From assembly GCA_963704515.1 (NCBI GenBank), contig OY969913.1, positions 2,232,001 through 2,296,000 on the forward strand: a DNA stretch of 64,000 bases. The letters are read 5' to 3'. The notes under the pieces are model-generated. The model was given only the letters and a program-made list of their open reading frames with translations. It had not been told where the DNA came from and searched no databases. The position numbers and the translations under genes were made by a program. Each line of letters opens with the position of its first letter. Positions within the stretch are counted from its first letter, which is position 1. The stretch comes from VRUE01 sp963704515. Its GTDB lineage: Bacteria > Actinomycetota > Thermoleophilia > Solirubrobacterales > 70-9. Positions 17,966 to 26,148 of this stretch are shown here, piece by piece.

Positions 17966-18207
17966 GCGGGGGCGTGGGCGAGCACGAAGTCCACCGCGTC
18001 GCCCACCGTCGAGATCTTGGTGGCCTGCTCCTCGGAGACTGAGATCCCGTAGGTGTCCTCGAGCTCCATCACCAGCTCGTAGAGGTCGAGCGAGTCGGCG
18101 TCGAGGTCCTCCTTGAAACGGCTCGACTCGGCGACCCCGTCGGCGTCGAGCTCGAGCTCCTCGGCGAGGTGCTCGCGAACCTTGGTGAGGACTTCCTCGC
18201 GGGTCAT
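17962..18207 (-). CDS. acpP: acyl carrier protein
   Basis: An 81-residue ACP with the phosphopantetheine attachment motif DLDADSLDLYELVMELED; the Ser of DSL carries the prosthetic group. It carries acyl chains for fatty-acid and phospholipid synthesis. The ATG at 18207 (MTREEVLTKVREHL) is preferred over an in-frame codon at 18243. It lies between plsX and rnc, a widespread arrangement. Confidence 0.97.
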   Translation of the reverse strand: MTREEVLTKVREHLAEELELDADGVAESSRFKEDLDADSLDLYELVMELEDTYGISVSEEQATKISTVGDAVDFVLAHAPA

Positions 18208-18220
18208 CGGCTGGTTCCTA

Positions 18221-19255
18221 TCACGCCGCGCCAGGGGCGTCACGGTCGGCGGCCAGAGCGGCTCGCCCGGCTCCGGCCTCGCTGAGCAGCGCCGCGGTGC
18301 GGCCGACCGCGTCGACCTCGGCGCAGCGGGCGGCGAGGCGCACCGCGTTGGCGATCCCCTGCGCCCCGGAGCTGCCGTGGCCGACGACGGCGACGCCGCG
18401 CAGCCCGAGCAGGATCGCGCCGCCGGTGGTGTCGGGGTGCAGCTCGCGGCGCAGGCCGCCGAGCGCCGGGCGCATCAGCAGGCCGCCGAGCGCGGCGAGC
18501 GGATTGGAGCGGGCGGCCTCGCGGATCGCGCCGCTGACCGCCTTCGCGGTCCCCTCCATCAGCTTCAGCGCGACGTTGCCGGTGAAGCCGTCGGTGACGA
18601 CCACGTCGGCGGCGCCGGCCGGCAGGTCCCGCCCCTCGACGCTGCCGACGAACTCGATGCCGGTGGCATCGGCGAGGGTCGCGCGCGCCTCGACCACCTC
18701 GGGCCGCCCCTTGCCGGCCTCCTCGCCGACCGAGAGCAGCCCGACGCTCGGGCGCTCAACCCCGAGCACCGCCTCGCTGAAGGCGGCGCCGAGGAAGGCG
18801 AACTGGACCAGGTGCTGAGCACGCACCTCGACGTTGGCGCCGACGTCGAGGAAGAGCACCCGCTGTCCCGGCACCGGCAGCTGCACAGCAAGCGCCGGCC
18901 GCTGCACCCCCTTGAGCCGCCGCAGCCCAAAGGTGGCCGCGGCCATCGTCGCCCCGGTCGAGCCGGGACTGACCATCGCCGCCGAGCGCCCCTCGGCCAC
19001 GTCAGCGGCCGCCCGCACCACCGAGGCCTCCTTCTTGGCCCGCACCGCAGAGACCGGGTCCTCCTGATTGCCGATCCATTCAGAGGTCGGCACGACCTCA
19101 ACCCCGTCGACCCCATCGATCCCAAGCTCCCCAGGCGGTCCAAAGACCCGGATCCGAATCCCGTCCCCAGCAGCCAAGCGAGCGCCCTGCGCAAGCACAT
19201 CGAAGCCCTGCTCCGCCCCGAAGCCATCAAGGGCGACGGTCGGCCTCTCAGGCAT
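18221..19255 (-). CDS. plsX: phosphate acyltransferase PlsX
   Basis: A 344-residue PlsX, which converts acyl-ACP to acyl-phosphate for the first step of phospholipid synthesis. Motifs: VALDGFGAEQGF at the N-terminus, MVSPGSTGATMAAA, LFLDVGANVEVRAQHLVQFA, DGFTGNVALKLMEG and GVAVVGHGSSGAQGIANAV. It sits directly after rpmF (2-bp gap) and before acpP, a very common order. The family N-terminus often reads DAMGGD; here it is DGFGAE, a mild divergence. Confidence 0.95.
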   Translation of the reverse strand: MPERPTVALDGFGAEQGFDVLAQGARLAAGDGIRIRVFGPPGELGIDGVDGVEVVPTSEWIGNQEDPVSAVRAKKEASVVRAAADVAEGRSAAMVSPGSTGATMAAATFGLRRLKGVQRPALAVQLPVPGQRVLFLDVGANVEVRAQHLVQFAFLGAAFSEAVLGVERPSVGLLSVGEEAGKGRPEVVEARATLADATGIEFVGSVEGRDLPAGAADVVVTDGFTGNVALKLMEGTAKAVSGAIREAARSNPLAALGGLLMRPALGGLRRELHPDTTGGAILLGLRGVAVVGHGSSGAQGIANAVRLAARCAEVDAVGRTAALLSEAGAGRAALAADRDAPGAA

Positions 19256-19257
19256 GG

Positions 19258-19470
19258 CTACTCAGCGTCGGTAGGCGCCGCAGTCGGCTCGGCAACCGTG
19301 TGCACGATCACCTCACGCCCGGCATAAGTCCCGCAAGTCGGGCAAACCCGGTGCGGCAGCCGCGGACTGTGGCAGCGAGGGCAACGATTCAAGCGCGCCT
19401 TCCCAGCTTTGTGCTGAGCGCGCCGCTTATCCCTGCGCGCGCTGGAAGTTCTCTTCTTAGGGACAGCCAT
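19258..19470 (-). CDS. rpmF: 50S ribosomal protein L32
   Basis: A 70-residue L32: MAVPKKRTSSARRDKRRAQH at the N-terminus, then two CxxC pairs (CPRC and CPTC) that bind zinc. Length is normal. It precedes plsX, and a DUF177/YceD gene lies upstream, as in many bacteria. Confidence 0.97.
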   Translation of the reverse strand: MAVPKKRTSSARRDKRRAQHKAGKARLNRCPRCHSPRLPHRVCPTCGTYAGREVIVHTVAEPTAAPTDAE

Positions 19471-19521
19471 CGGTCGCGGGATGGTAGCGGTTAGAGCGCC
19501 GGGTGCTCGGCGCTCCTCCCC

Positions 19522-20046
19522 CTACTTTCCCTCGAGCTTCAGCTCATCGAGCTTGGACCAGCGCGGATCGACGCCCGTGTCGTGCCGATGGTCTGCGGCG
19601 TCCGCGTCATTTAGAGACTCGCCGCAGACGGGGCAGAGGCCGGCGCAATCGGGGCGGCAGAGGAACCGGGTTGGGATCGCGAGGACGGCGGCGTCGTGAA
19701 CCCAGCGGCCGAGGTCGAGCTCCTCGTTCTCGACGTACGGACTGAGCAGCTCCTCGTCCTCGGTGTCTTCCTGGGCGACCTCGCGGGCGTCGACCTCGGC
19801 CTCCAGGGCAGCCCCCTCAAGGCAGCGCATGCAGGGGCCCTCGATGCGAACCGGAAAGCGCAGCCGGAAGGCGTAGCCGCCGCTGGGCCGGGAGACGTCG
19901 AGGCGCACCGGGACCGAGTCGGGCGAGACGTAGGCCTGGCCGGCCAGCTCCAGCGGTTCCAAGTGGACCGGAACGTCGAGCCGCCGTCCCTCGCCGTGGG
20001 ACAGGGACAGCCGCGCCAGGTCGATGATCGTCGATTGATGTGCCAT
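19522..20046 (-). CDS. DUF177 (YceD-like) protein
   Basis: A 174-residue protein of the YceD/DUF177 family, found upstream of rpmF across bacteria and thought to affect 23S rRNA or ribosome assembly. Seen: FRFPV-type strand segment RLRFPVRIEGPCMRCLEGA with one CxxC pair, an acidic middle (EDTEDEELLSPYVENEELDLG) and a CRPDCAGLCPVCG zinc-binding cluster. The 51-bp gap to rpmF is compatible with an operon. Transcribed divergently from the small methyltransferase at 20102. Confidence 0.9.
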   Translation of the reverse strand: MAHQSTIIDLARLSLSHGEGRRLDVPVHLEPLELAGQAYVSPDSVPVRLDVSRPSGGYAFRLRFPVRIEGPCMRCLEGAALEAEVDAREVAQEDTEDEELLSPYVENEELDLGRWVHDAAVLAIPTRFLCRPDCAGLCPVCGESLNDADAADHRHDTGVDPRWSKLDELKLEGK

Positions 20047-20101
20047 TGGCGCTCCTCCGCTTCAGCCAGGCTTACGATGGGCCTGCTGACGAGATTACGG
20101 A

Positions 20102-20596
20102 ATGGATCGATTCGACTGGACACCCGAGGTCTACCTAGAGCGAATCCGCTCGCAGATCCCCCGCTACGACGAGCTGCAGGAGCAGGCGATCGCCGCGATC
20201 CCGTTCCCGCCTGAGCGGGTGCTGGAGCTCGGCATGGGCACCGGCGAGACGACCCGCCGCCTGATCGAGGCCTATCCAGACGCTTGGGTGATCGGCCTCG
20301 ACTCCAGTCCCGACATGGTCTTCCGCGCCCGCCAGACCTATGACGACGTCCAACTGGCCCGCATGGAGGACCCCCTCCCCGACGGCCCCTGGGACCTGGT
20401 CATCTCCGTCCTCTCAACCGGCGACCTACCCGACGACCAGCTACAAGCCCTCTGCCGCCGCGTCCGAGAGCATTCCCGCTCCCTAGTCATAGGCGACGTC
20501 TTCGAGCAAGACAAGCTCAACCGCCTCCTCGACTGGTCCGGCGGCCGAATCACCTGGCAAGCCGACGACCTGGCCGTCGTAAGCGCCACCTACTGA
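20102..20596 (+). CDS. small class I SAM-dependent methyltransferase
   Basis: 164 residues with the SAM-binding glycine motif VLELGMGTGETTRRL, acidic loop VIGLDSSPDMV and a WDLVISVLSTGDLPD post-motif. The enzyme is shorter than most of this class and ends soon after the last predicted strand, but the core is present. Substrate unknown. It is a lone plus-strand gene among minus-strand genes. A 27-bp-arm hairpin follows 28 bp after the stop and is shared with the converging gene at 20717. Confidence 0.85.
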   Translation: MDRFDWTPEVYLERIRSQIPRYDELQEQAIAAIPFPPERVLELGMGTGETTRRLIEAYPDAWVIGLDSSPDMVFRARQTYDDVQLARMEDPLPDGPWDLVISVLSTGDLPDDQLQALCRRVREHSRSLVIGDVFEQDKLNRLLDWSGGRITWQADDLAVVSATY

Positions 20597-20624
20597 AGCA
20601 AGAGAAAGACGCTGGACACCGGAA

Positions 20625-20702
20625 GGGAGGCCGGGTGCCCCTCCCAAAAACACTCAAGCGAGGCTCCTGCCGAGCGTTTTTGGGAGGGGCACCCGGCCTC
20701 CC
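20625..20702. terminator. long hairpin between converging genes (27-bp arms)
   Basis: Perfect arms at 20625-20651 and 20676-20702 (left arm begins GGGAGGCCGGGTGCCC and ends CAAAAAC). The loop begins ACTCAAGCG, giving ACACTCAAGCG across the arm/loop junction, the same 11 bases as in the hairpin at 63537-63605. It lies between the 3' ends of the methyltransferase and the SepIVA-like gene and could act as a terminator in both directions, although the distal arm ends in C/G runs rather than T. Confidence 0.7.
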
Positions 20703-20716
20703 CCCCACGCCCCGCG

Positions 20717-21202
20717 CTAAGACTGCTGCTCGTCGAGCTCGGCGACGGGCGCTTCCTCGTCCCGCCCCGCGAGCCGATCCCGCCCCCGCTGGACCGCGGC
20801 GAGGAACTTCTGAAGGTTGACCTCGAGCGTGTTGAGGATCTCGTCGGCGTAGTCCTCGGCGCCGAGCCGGATCTCGCGCTCGCGCGAGCGGGCGTCCTCG
20901 ACGATCTCGTCGGCGGCCCGCTCGGCCTGCTTGGTGACCTCCTCGTCGGAGATCAGGCGGGCCTGCTGCTCGCGCGCCTCGCGCACGATCCGCTCGGCCT
21001 CGCGCTTGGCCTCGGCCAGCATCTCCTGACGCTCCTTGACGATCCAGCGCGCCTGCTTGATCTCCTCGGGGATCGTCGCCCGCATCTGGTCGAGCAGGTC
21101 GTAGATCTCCTCGCGATCGACGCGCACCTGGTCCGTGAGCGGCACGGGCCGCGCGTTGTGGACCACGTCGTCGAGCTTGTCTATGAGAACGAGAACGTCC
21201 AT
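20717..21202 (-). CDS. SepIVA/DivIVA-like coiled-coil protein
   Basis: 161 residues, nearly all helical coiled coil (EEIYDLLDQMRATIPEEIKQ, AEAKREAERIVREAREQQAR, DEEVTKQAERAADEIVEDAR), with a DivIVA-like start MDVLVLIDKLDDVVHNA. In mycobacteria the gene in this neighbourhood encodes SepIVA, a DivIVA-domain septation factor; the local order with a DUF177 gene and coaD matches. The role in division is inferred from that context and from the coiled-coil pattern. The length is shorter than in mycobacteria. Confidence 0.8.
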   Translation of the reverse strand: MDVLVLIDKLDDVVHNARPVPLTDQVRVDREEIYDLLDQMRATIPEEIKQARWIVKERQEMLAEAKREAERIVREAREQQARLISDEEVTKQAERAADEIVEDARSREREIRLGAEDYADEILNTLEVNLQKFLAAVQRGRDRLAGRDEEAPVAELDEQQS

Positions 21203-21305
21203 CAGCAGGTCGTAAGCCTACGTGTCGGAGCCATCTTCGGTGAACAAACCGTTATTTCCTGGCTTTTTGCAAGCTCTTGCCCACACCGCTCCGAGCCGGG
21301 AAAGC

Positions 21306-21806
21306 CTACCTGTCGGCGAAGCGTTGCGCCATTGCGGCGGCCACGGGGGTCGGAACGAGGTCGGATACGTCGCCACCGAAGGTCGCCATTTCCTTCACCC
21401 CGGTGGAGGAAAGGAAGCTGTACTGCGGCGAGGCGATCATGTAGATGCTCTCGATGCCGGGATCGAGCTTGCGGTTGAGCTGGGCCATCTCGAACTCGTA
21501 CTCGAAGTCGGAGATCGCCCGCAGGCCCTTGACGATCGCCTTCGCCCCCTGTTCGCGGGCGAACTCGACCAGCAGGTTGGAGAAGACCCGTGCCTCGACG
21601 TTGCCGAGGCTCGCGGTCGCCTCTTCGATCAGGCCCTGGCGTTCCTCGGCGGTGAACAGGGTGCGGTCCTTGCGCATCGGGTTGTTGACGACGCCGACCA
21701 CGACCCGCTCGAAGACCTCGGAGCTGCGGGTGATGATGTCGATGTGGCCGTTGGTAACCGGGTCGTAGCTGCCCGGACAGACGACGGTCCCGTCGCGCTC
21801 GGCCAT
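21306..21806 (-). CDS. coaD: phosphopantetheine adenylyltransferase
   Basis: A 166-residue CoaD, the penultimate step of coenzyme A synthesis (4'-phosphopantetheine + ATP to dephospho-CoA). Motifs: PGSYDPVTNGHIDII with the T/HxGH nucleotide-binding site, GLRAISDFEYEFEMAQLNRKL and SSTGVKEMA (ISSTxVRE type). Its ATG overlaps the rsmD stop by one base. The ~100-bp spacer before the SepIVA-like gene shows no clear element. Confidence 0.97.
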   Translation of the reverse strand: MAERDGTVVCPGSYDPVTNGHIDIITRSSEVFERVVVGVVNNPMRKDRTLFTAEERQGLIEEATASLGNVEARVFSNLLVEFAREQGAKAIVKGLRAISDFEYEFEMAQLNRKLDPGIESIYMIASPQYSFLSSTGVKEMATFGGDVSDLVPTPVAAAMAQRFADR

Positions 21807-22345
21807 CAGCCCTGCTCCCCGTAGATCGCGACGTCGGCGGCGCCGTAGCGGCGCTGGCGCAGGCGTGGCAGCGACTCCATCGGCAGCGGCCGGCGAGCCG
21901 CGCTCTCGATCACCACCCGCCCCCCTTGCTCAAGGAGGCCAGGCAAGTGGCTGTCGAGTTCCTGCCCCACGCGGTCGGCGAGTTTATAGGGGGCATCGAG
22001 AAAGACGATCTCGTAGCGGGCGTCATCCTCCTCGCGGGCCGCCAGCCAGCGGGAGACGTGGAGGCGGACCAGCTCGGTCCGCTCGCCGAGCCCCAGCCGC
22101 TCGACGTTCCCCCAGGCGCCGCGGATGTCGCGGTCGACCAGGGTCGCGTGGGCGGCGCCGCGCGAGAGCGCCTCGATCGCCAGCGCGCCGGTCCCGCAGC
22201 AGAGGTCGAGCACCCGAGCGTCGACCACCCGCTCCCCCAGCACCGAGAAGATCGCCTCCCGCGCCCGCTCCGAGGTCGGCCGCACCGCCGTCCCCCGCGG
22301 CGCCATCAGCCGCTGCCCCTTCAGCTCTCCACCGACGATCCTCAC
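21806..22345 (-). CDS. rsmD: 16S rRNA (guanine966-N2)-methyltransferase
   Basis: A 179-residue RsmD. Start at GTG 22345 gives the family N-terminus VRIVGGELKGQRLMAPRG, then RPTSERAREAIFSVLG, SAM motif VLDLCCGTGALAIEALSRGA and the catalytic motif as FLDAPYKLADRV (usually DPPY; here DAPY). It methylates G966 of 16S rRNA. The same frame stays open far upstream inside recG, but that part is a shadow. The GTG overlaps the recG stop (GTGA). Confidence 0.94.
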   Translation of the reverse strand: MRIVGGELKGQRLMAPRGTAVRPTSERAREAIFSVLGERVVDARVLDLCCGTGALAIEALSRGAAHATLVDRDIRGAWGNVERLGLGERTELVRLHVSRWLAAREEDDARYEIVFLDAPYKLADRVGQELDSHLPGLLEQGGRVVIESAARRPLPMESLPRLRQRRYGAADVAIYGEQG

Positions 22346-24465
22346 AGGGGGATTGGGTCGGAGGCGGCGGCGCCGAAGCGGCGGTGGGCGGCGTCGAGGA
22401 GGGGGCCAAGGGCTGGGGCGTTTAGGGAGCCGTGCTCTTCGAGGAGGCGTAGGACCTCTTCGCGGGCGGCCGCTAGGGCGTCGGCGTCCTCGGGGAGCTC
22501 GGCGACGGCGAAGCGGGGCAGGCCGTGCTGGCGGGTGCCGAGCACCTCGCCCTCGCCGCGCAGCAGCAGGTCGACCTCGGCCAGCTTGAAGCCGTCGCTC
22601 TCGCGCTCGACCGCCTTGAGGCGGCGGCGCGCCATCGCGCCGGCGTCTTCGGGGAAGAGCATGCAGACGGACTCGTGCTCGCCGCGGCCGACCCGGCCGC
22701 GCAGCTGGTGCAGCTGCGAGACGCCGTAGCGCTCGGCTCCCTCGATCACCATTACGGTCGCGTTGGCCACGTCGATGCCAACCTCTATCACGGTCGTCGC
22801 CACCAGTACGTCGGTCTCGCCCGCGGCAAACGCCTCCATCGCCGCCGCCTTCTCGGCCGAACGCATCTGGCCGTGGATCGTGCCGACCCGGAAGTCGCGC
22901 AGCTCGCCGGCGGCCAGCCGCTGCGCCTCGACCTCGGCGGCCCGCCCCTGGACCTTCTCCGACTCGGAGACCAGCGGGCAGACGACGAAGGCCTGGCGCC
23001 CCGCGCGCAGCTGGCCGCGCAGGAACTCGTAGGCGCCCTCGCGCTCGTCCTCCTCGACGATCCGGGTGGAGACCGGCTTGCGGCCCGAGGGCAGCTCGTG
23101 CAGGGCGGTCGTGTCGAGGTCTCCGTAGGCGGTCAGCGAGAGCGTGCGTGGGATCGGGGTCGCGGTCATGTGCAGGACGTGCGGCGCCAGGCCTTCGGCC
23201 CCCTTCGAGTCGAGCGCCCGGCGCTGCTCGACCCCGAAACGGTGCTGCTCGTCGACGACGCTGAGCCCGAGACGGGCGAACTCGACCGTCGGCTCGACCA
23301 GGGCGTGGGTGCCGACGACCAGGCCGAGCTCGCCGCTCGCCAGCCGGTCCAGGGCCTCGCGGCGGCGGGCCGCGGGGGTCGCCCCGGTGAGCAGCGCGAA
23401 GGGCGTCGCCTCCTCCGCCAGGAGCTTGCCGAGCGTGGTCGCGTGCTGCTCGGCGAGGGTCTCGGTCGGCGCCATCAGCGCCGCCTGGTAGCCGGCTTCC
23501 AGCGCCCGCAGCATCGCGTATAGCGCCACCACGGTCTTGCCCGAGCCGACCTCGCCCATCAGCAGCCGCTGCATCGGCTCGCCCGATTCGAGGTCGGCGT
23601 CGATCTCCTCGAACGCCCGCCACTGGTCGCCGGTCGGCTCGAATGGGAGCGACGCGAGCCAGCGCTCGACCGCCTCCCCTCGCCGTCCCAGCCGCTGCGC
23701 GGGGCGCGCCAAGCGGTGGCTGCGCTTGCGCGTCGCGAGAATCGCCTGGTAGAGGAAGAGCTCCTCGAAGCGCAGCCGCTCGCGCGCTTCTTCGACGTCG
23801 ACCTCGCTCTCGGGGAAATGGACGGCGGTCACCGCGTCCGCCGCGTCCGCCAGCCGGTGCCGCGCGCGCAGCTGGGCGGGCAGCGGCTCGAGCAGGTTTC
23901 CCACCGACCCGATCGCCTGCTCCATCCACTGGCGCAGGCGCTGGGCTTTGAGCTGTTCGGTGCCCGGATGCACCGGGACCAGACCTTCGCTCGCCTCGCC
24001 GCCGAAGTCGTACTCGGAGACCCGGAAGCCGCGCTTGTCGACGGACCCGGTGAGGACCATCGTCGCCCCGGCCGTCAGCTTCGGGGCCAGCCAGGGCTGG
24101 TTGAACCAGGTGGCACGAATCGCCCCGCTCTCGTCCCCGACCTTGACGGTGAGGATGCTGAGCCCGCGGCGCGGTCGGTAGGGACGGCCGGCGTCGGAGA
24201 GCACCTCGACCGCGATCGTCGCCTCGCGCTTGGGCTCGAGCGTCGCCACGGACACGACCTGGCGGTCGCGGTGGCGATGCGGGAAGCGGGTGAGCAGGTC
24301 GCCGACGGTCATGAGTCCGGCGTCGGCAGCCGCCTCGGCCAGGCGCGGCCCGACGCCGTCCAGGGTCTGCAGCGAAACGTCGAGGGCGCTCGGGCGCGGC
24401 AGGCGGACCGGCGCCTCGCGCAGCTGGGCGGGGGTGAGCTCCGCGGCGCCGGCGAAGCCGCGCAC
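22342..24465 (-). CDS. recG: ATP-dependent DNA helicase RecG
   Basis: About 707 residues: N-terminal wedge/OB region (LDGVGPRLAEAAADAGLMTV, then FNQPWLAPKL), helicase domain 1 with Walker A MGEVGSGKT and DEQHRFGVEQR, motif MTATPIPRTLSLTAYGDLD, and domain 2 with VATTVIEVGIDVANATVMV and QLRGRVGRGE. RecG regresses stalled forks and remodels Holliday junctions. I prefer the GTG at 24465, which shares a G with the fakA stop (TAGTG); an upstream GTG at 24489 is possible. Confidence 0.95.
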   Translation of the reverse strand: MRGFAGAAELTPAQLREAPVRLPRPSALDVSLQTLDGVGPRLAEAAADAGLMTVGDLLTRFPHRHRDRQVVSVATLEPKREATIAVEVLSDAGRPYRPRRGLSILTVKVGDESGAIRATWFNQPWLAPKLTAGATMVLTGSVDKRGFRVSEYDFGGEASEGLVPVHPGTEQLKAQRLRQWMEQAIGSVGNLLEPLPAQLRARHRLADAADAVTAVHFPESEVDVEEARERLRFEELFLYQAILATRKRSHRLARPAQRLGRRGEAVERWLASLPFEPTGDQWRAFEEIDADLESGEPMQRLLMGEVGSGKTVVALYAMLRALEAGYQAALMAPTETLAEQHATTLGKLLAEEATPFALLTGATPAARRREALDRLASGELGLVVGTHALVEPTVEFARLGLSVVDEQHRFGVEQRRALDSKGAEGLAPHVLHMTATPIPRTLSLTAYGDLDTTALHELPSGRKPVSTRIVEEDEREGAYEFLRGQLRAGRQAFVVCPLVSESEKVQGRAAEVEAQRLAAGELRDFRVGTIHGQMRSAEKAAAMEAFAAGETDVLVATTVIEVGIDVANATVMVIEGAERYGVSQLHQLRGRVGRGEHESVCMLFPEDAGAMARRRLKAVERESDGFKLAEVDLLLRGEGEVLGTRQHGLPRFAVAELPEDADALAAAREEVLRLLEEHGSLNAPALGPLLDAAHRRFGAAASDPIPL

Positions 24466-26096
24466 TACTGCGCCGCCAGCAGCCACCACCAGCTCGGCTG
24501 ACCCCCATCGTGGGTCTCGATCTCGACCCCCGCCGGCACGTGCGGGTCGAGCTCGTCGAGCTCGATCGGCGCCTCGGCCCCGCCGATCACGGTGACGATC
24601 TCCGCCTCAACCGCGAGCCGCTCGATCGTCACCGCCAGGGTCGAGCCCGCCCCGCCCCAGGCGACGATCTCCTCGCCGACGAAGCCGACCGCGTCGCCCT
24701 TGCGAAAGCGGCCCTGGGCGTCGTCGCGCGCCGCCGGGGCGACGCCGCCCGCGGCGACCGTCGCCAGCGCCGCCTCGAGCCGCTCGGCGTTCTCCGCCGC
24801 CGGCGCTCCCCGGTCGAACTCGACCAGAGCGAGCAGGCTGGCCTGCTGCGAAGTCGCGCCGATCACCCGCGCCGGCTTCTCGGAGAGCTCGCAGGCCCGC
24901 TCGGCGGCCATTACCACGTTCGAGGAGCTGGGGAAGACGAGCACCTCCTCGGCCGGCACCTCGTGGATGCCGGCGAGCAGCTCATAGGTGGACGGGTTGA
25001 GCGTCTCGCCGCCGGGGACCACGTGAGCGCCGAGCTCGGCAAACAGCCGTTCAAGTCCGTCTCCCGCCGCAACCGCGAGGGCGCCGGTCTGGCCGCCCTC
25101 GAGCCGCGCGCGGCGCTCGGCGATCTGCTCGCGCATGTCGGCGACGTCGAGGTTGGTCACCTCGCCGGTGCCCTCGAAGAGAGCCACCGCGGCCTCCGGG
25201 TTGTCGGTGTGGACGTGAACCTTGAGCGTCACCTCGTCGCCGACGACCAGCACCGAGTCGCCGAGGCCCTCGAGCCGAGGCAGGAACTCGCGGCTGTTGA
25301 GGCCGGCGCCGGAGACGATGAAGTTCGTGCAGTAACGGAAGCGGCTGTCCTCGTGGTGCGGGCGGCTGAGGCGGGGCGCCTCGTGATGGTCGACCTCGGG
25401 GACCTCGGCGCCGTCCCCGCGCAGGCCGGCGACCACCCCGGCGAGGATCAGGACGAGGCCGTAGCCGCCGGCGTCGACCACGCCCGAGTCGCGCAGCACG
25501 TCGAGCTGCTCGGGCGTCCGCTCGACGGCGCGCTGGCCGTCCTCGATCGCCCGCTCCAGCACCTCGGCGAGGACCGCGTCCTGAACGGCGTCGGAGACTC
25601 CGGTGTCGAGCCGCTGTTTCTCGGCATCGAGGTGAGCGAGCTGGCGGGCGATCGAGTGCGCCATCTCGCGGAAGACGGTCAACATCGTTCCCTCGGCCGG
25701 CTCGCGCACCGAATCGTAAGCGGCGTCGGCGGCGCTGGCGAAGGCCGAGGCGACCAGCACCGGGTCGATCAGCTCTCCGGGCCGGCTGGCGAGCTCCTCG
25801 GCGGCGCCGCGAACGATCTGGCTGAGGATCACGCCGGAGTTGCCGCGCGCGCCCATCAACGCCGCTCTGGCCAGCGCCTGGACCAGCTGCGTGCGGCCGA
25901 CCTCGTCGACCTCGATGTCCTTGAGGTGGTCGAGCTCCTCCATCACCGCCCGCATCGTCATCGCCATGTTGTCGCCGGTGTCGCCGTCGGCGACCGGGAA
26001 GACGTTGAGGTCGTTGACCTCCTGGCGACGCGCCTCCAGGTGCGCGCAGGCCGAGTTGACGACGCGCCGGAAGCGCACGATCGAGGGATCGGGCAT
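24465..26096 (-). CDS. fakA: DhaL-domain fatty acid kinase-like protein (FakA/YloV)
   Basis: A 543-residue protein from the ATG at 26096. An N-terminal DhaL nucleotide-binding domain (NDLNVFPVADGDTGDNMAMT, GARGNSGVILSQIVRG, DSGVVDAGGYGLV) is followed by a middle domain and a C-terminal DegV-like region. In Firmicutes FakA phosphorylates fatty acids held by FakB for phospholipid synthesis. Upstream of recG and next to rpmB, as in many Gram-positives. An in-frame extension to 26273 runs into the divergent transporter gene and is rejected. Confidence 0.92.
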   Translation of the reverse strand: MPDPSIVRFRRVVNSACAHLEARRQEVNDLNVFPVADGDTGDNMAMTMRAVMEELDHLKDIEVDEVGRTQLVQALARAALMGARGNSGVILSQIVRGAAEELASRPGELIDPVLVASAFASAADAAYDSVREPAEGTMLTVFREMAHSIARQLAHLDAEKQRLDTGVSDAVQDAVLAEVLERAIEDGQRAVERTPEQLDVLRDSGVVDAGGYGLVLILAGVVAGLRGDGAEVPEVDHHEAPRLSRPHHEDSRFRYCTNFIVSGAGLNSREFLPRLEGLGDSVLVVGDEVTLKVHVHTDNPEAAVALFEGTGEVTNLDVADMREQIAERRARLEGGQTGALAVAAGDGLERLFAELGAHVVPGGETLNPSTYELLAGIHEVPAEEVLVFPSSSNVVMAAERACELSEKPARVIGATSQQASLLALVEFDRGAPAAENAERLEAALATVAAGGVAPAARDDAQGRFRKGDAVGFVGEEIVAWGGAGSTLAVTIERLAVEAEIVTVIGGAEAPIELDELDPHVPAGVEIETHDGGQPSWWWLLAAQ

Positions 26097-26148
26097 TGGC
26101 CGAAATCTAACCTGCCCGGCCGCCGGGTTCGCTACGGTGCGGCGCTCG

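Noticed and set aside
22346..24508. N-terminal extension of rsmD through recG in another frame
   Set aside because: Composition is Arg/Pro/Ala-rich and overlaps the complete RecG; the GTG at 22345 gives the exact family start.
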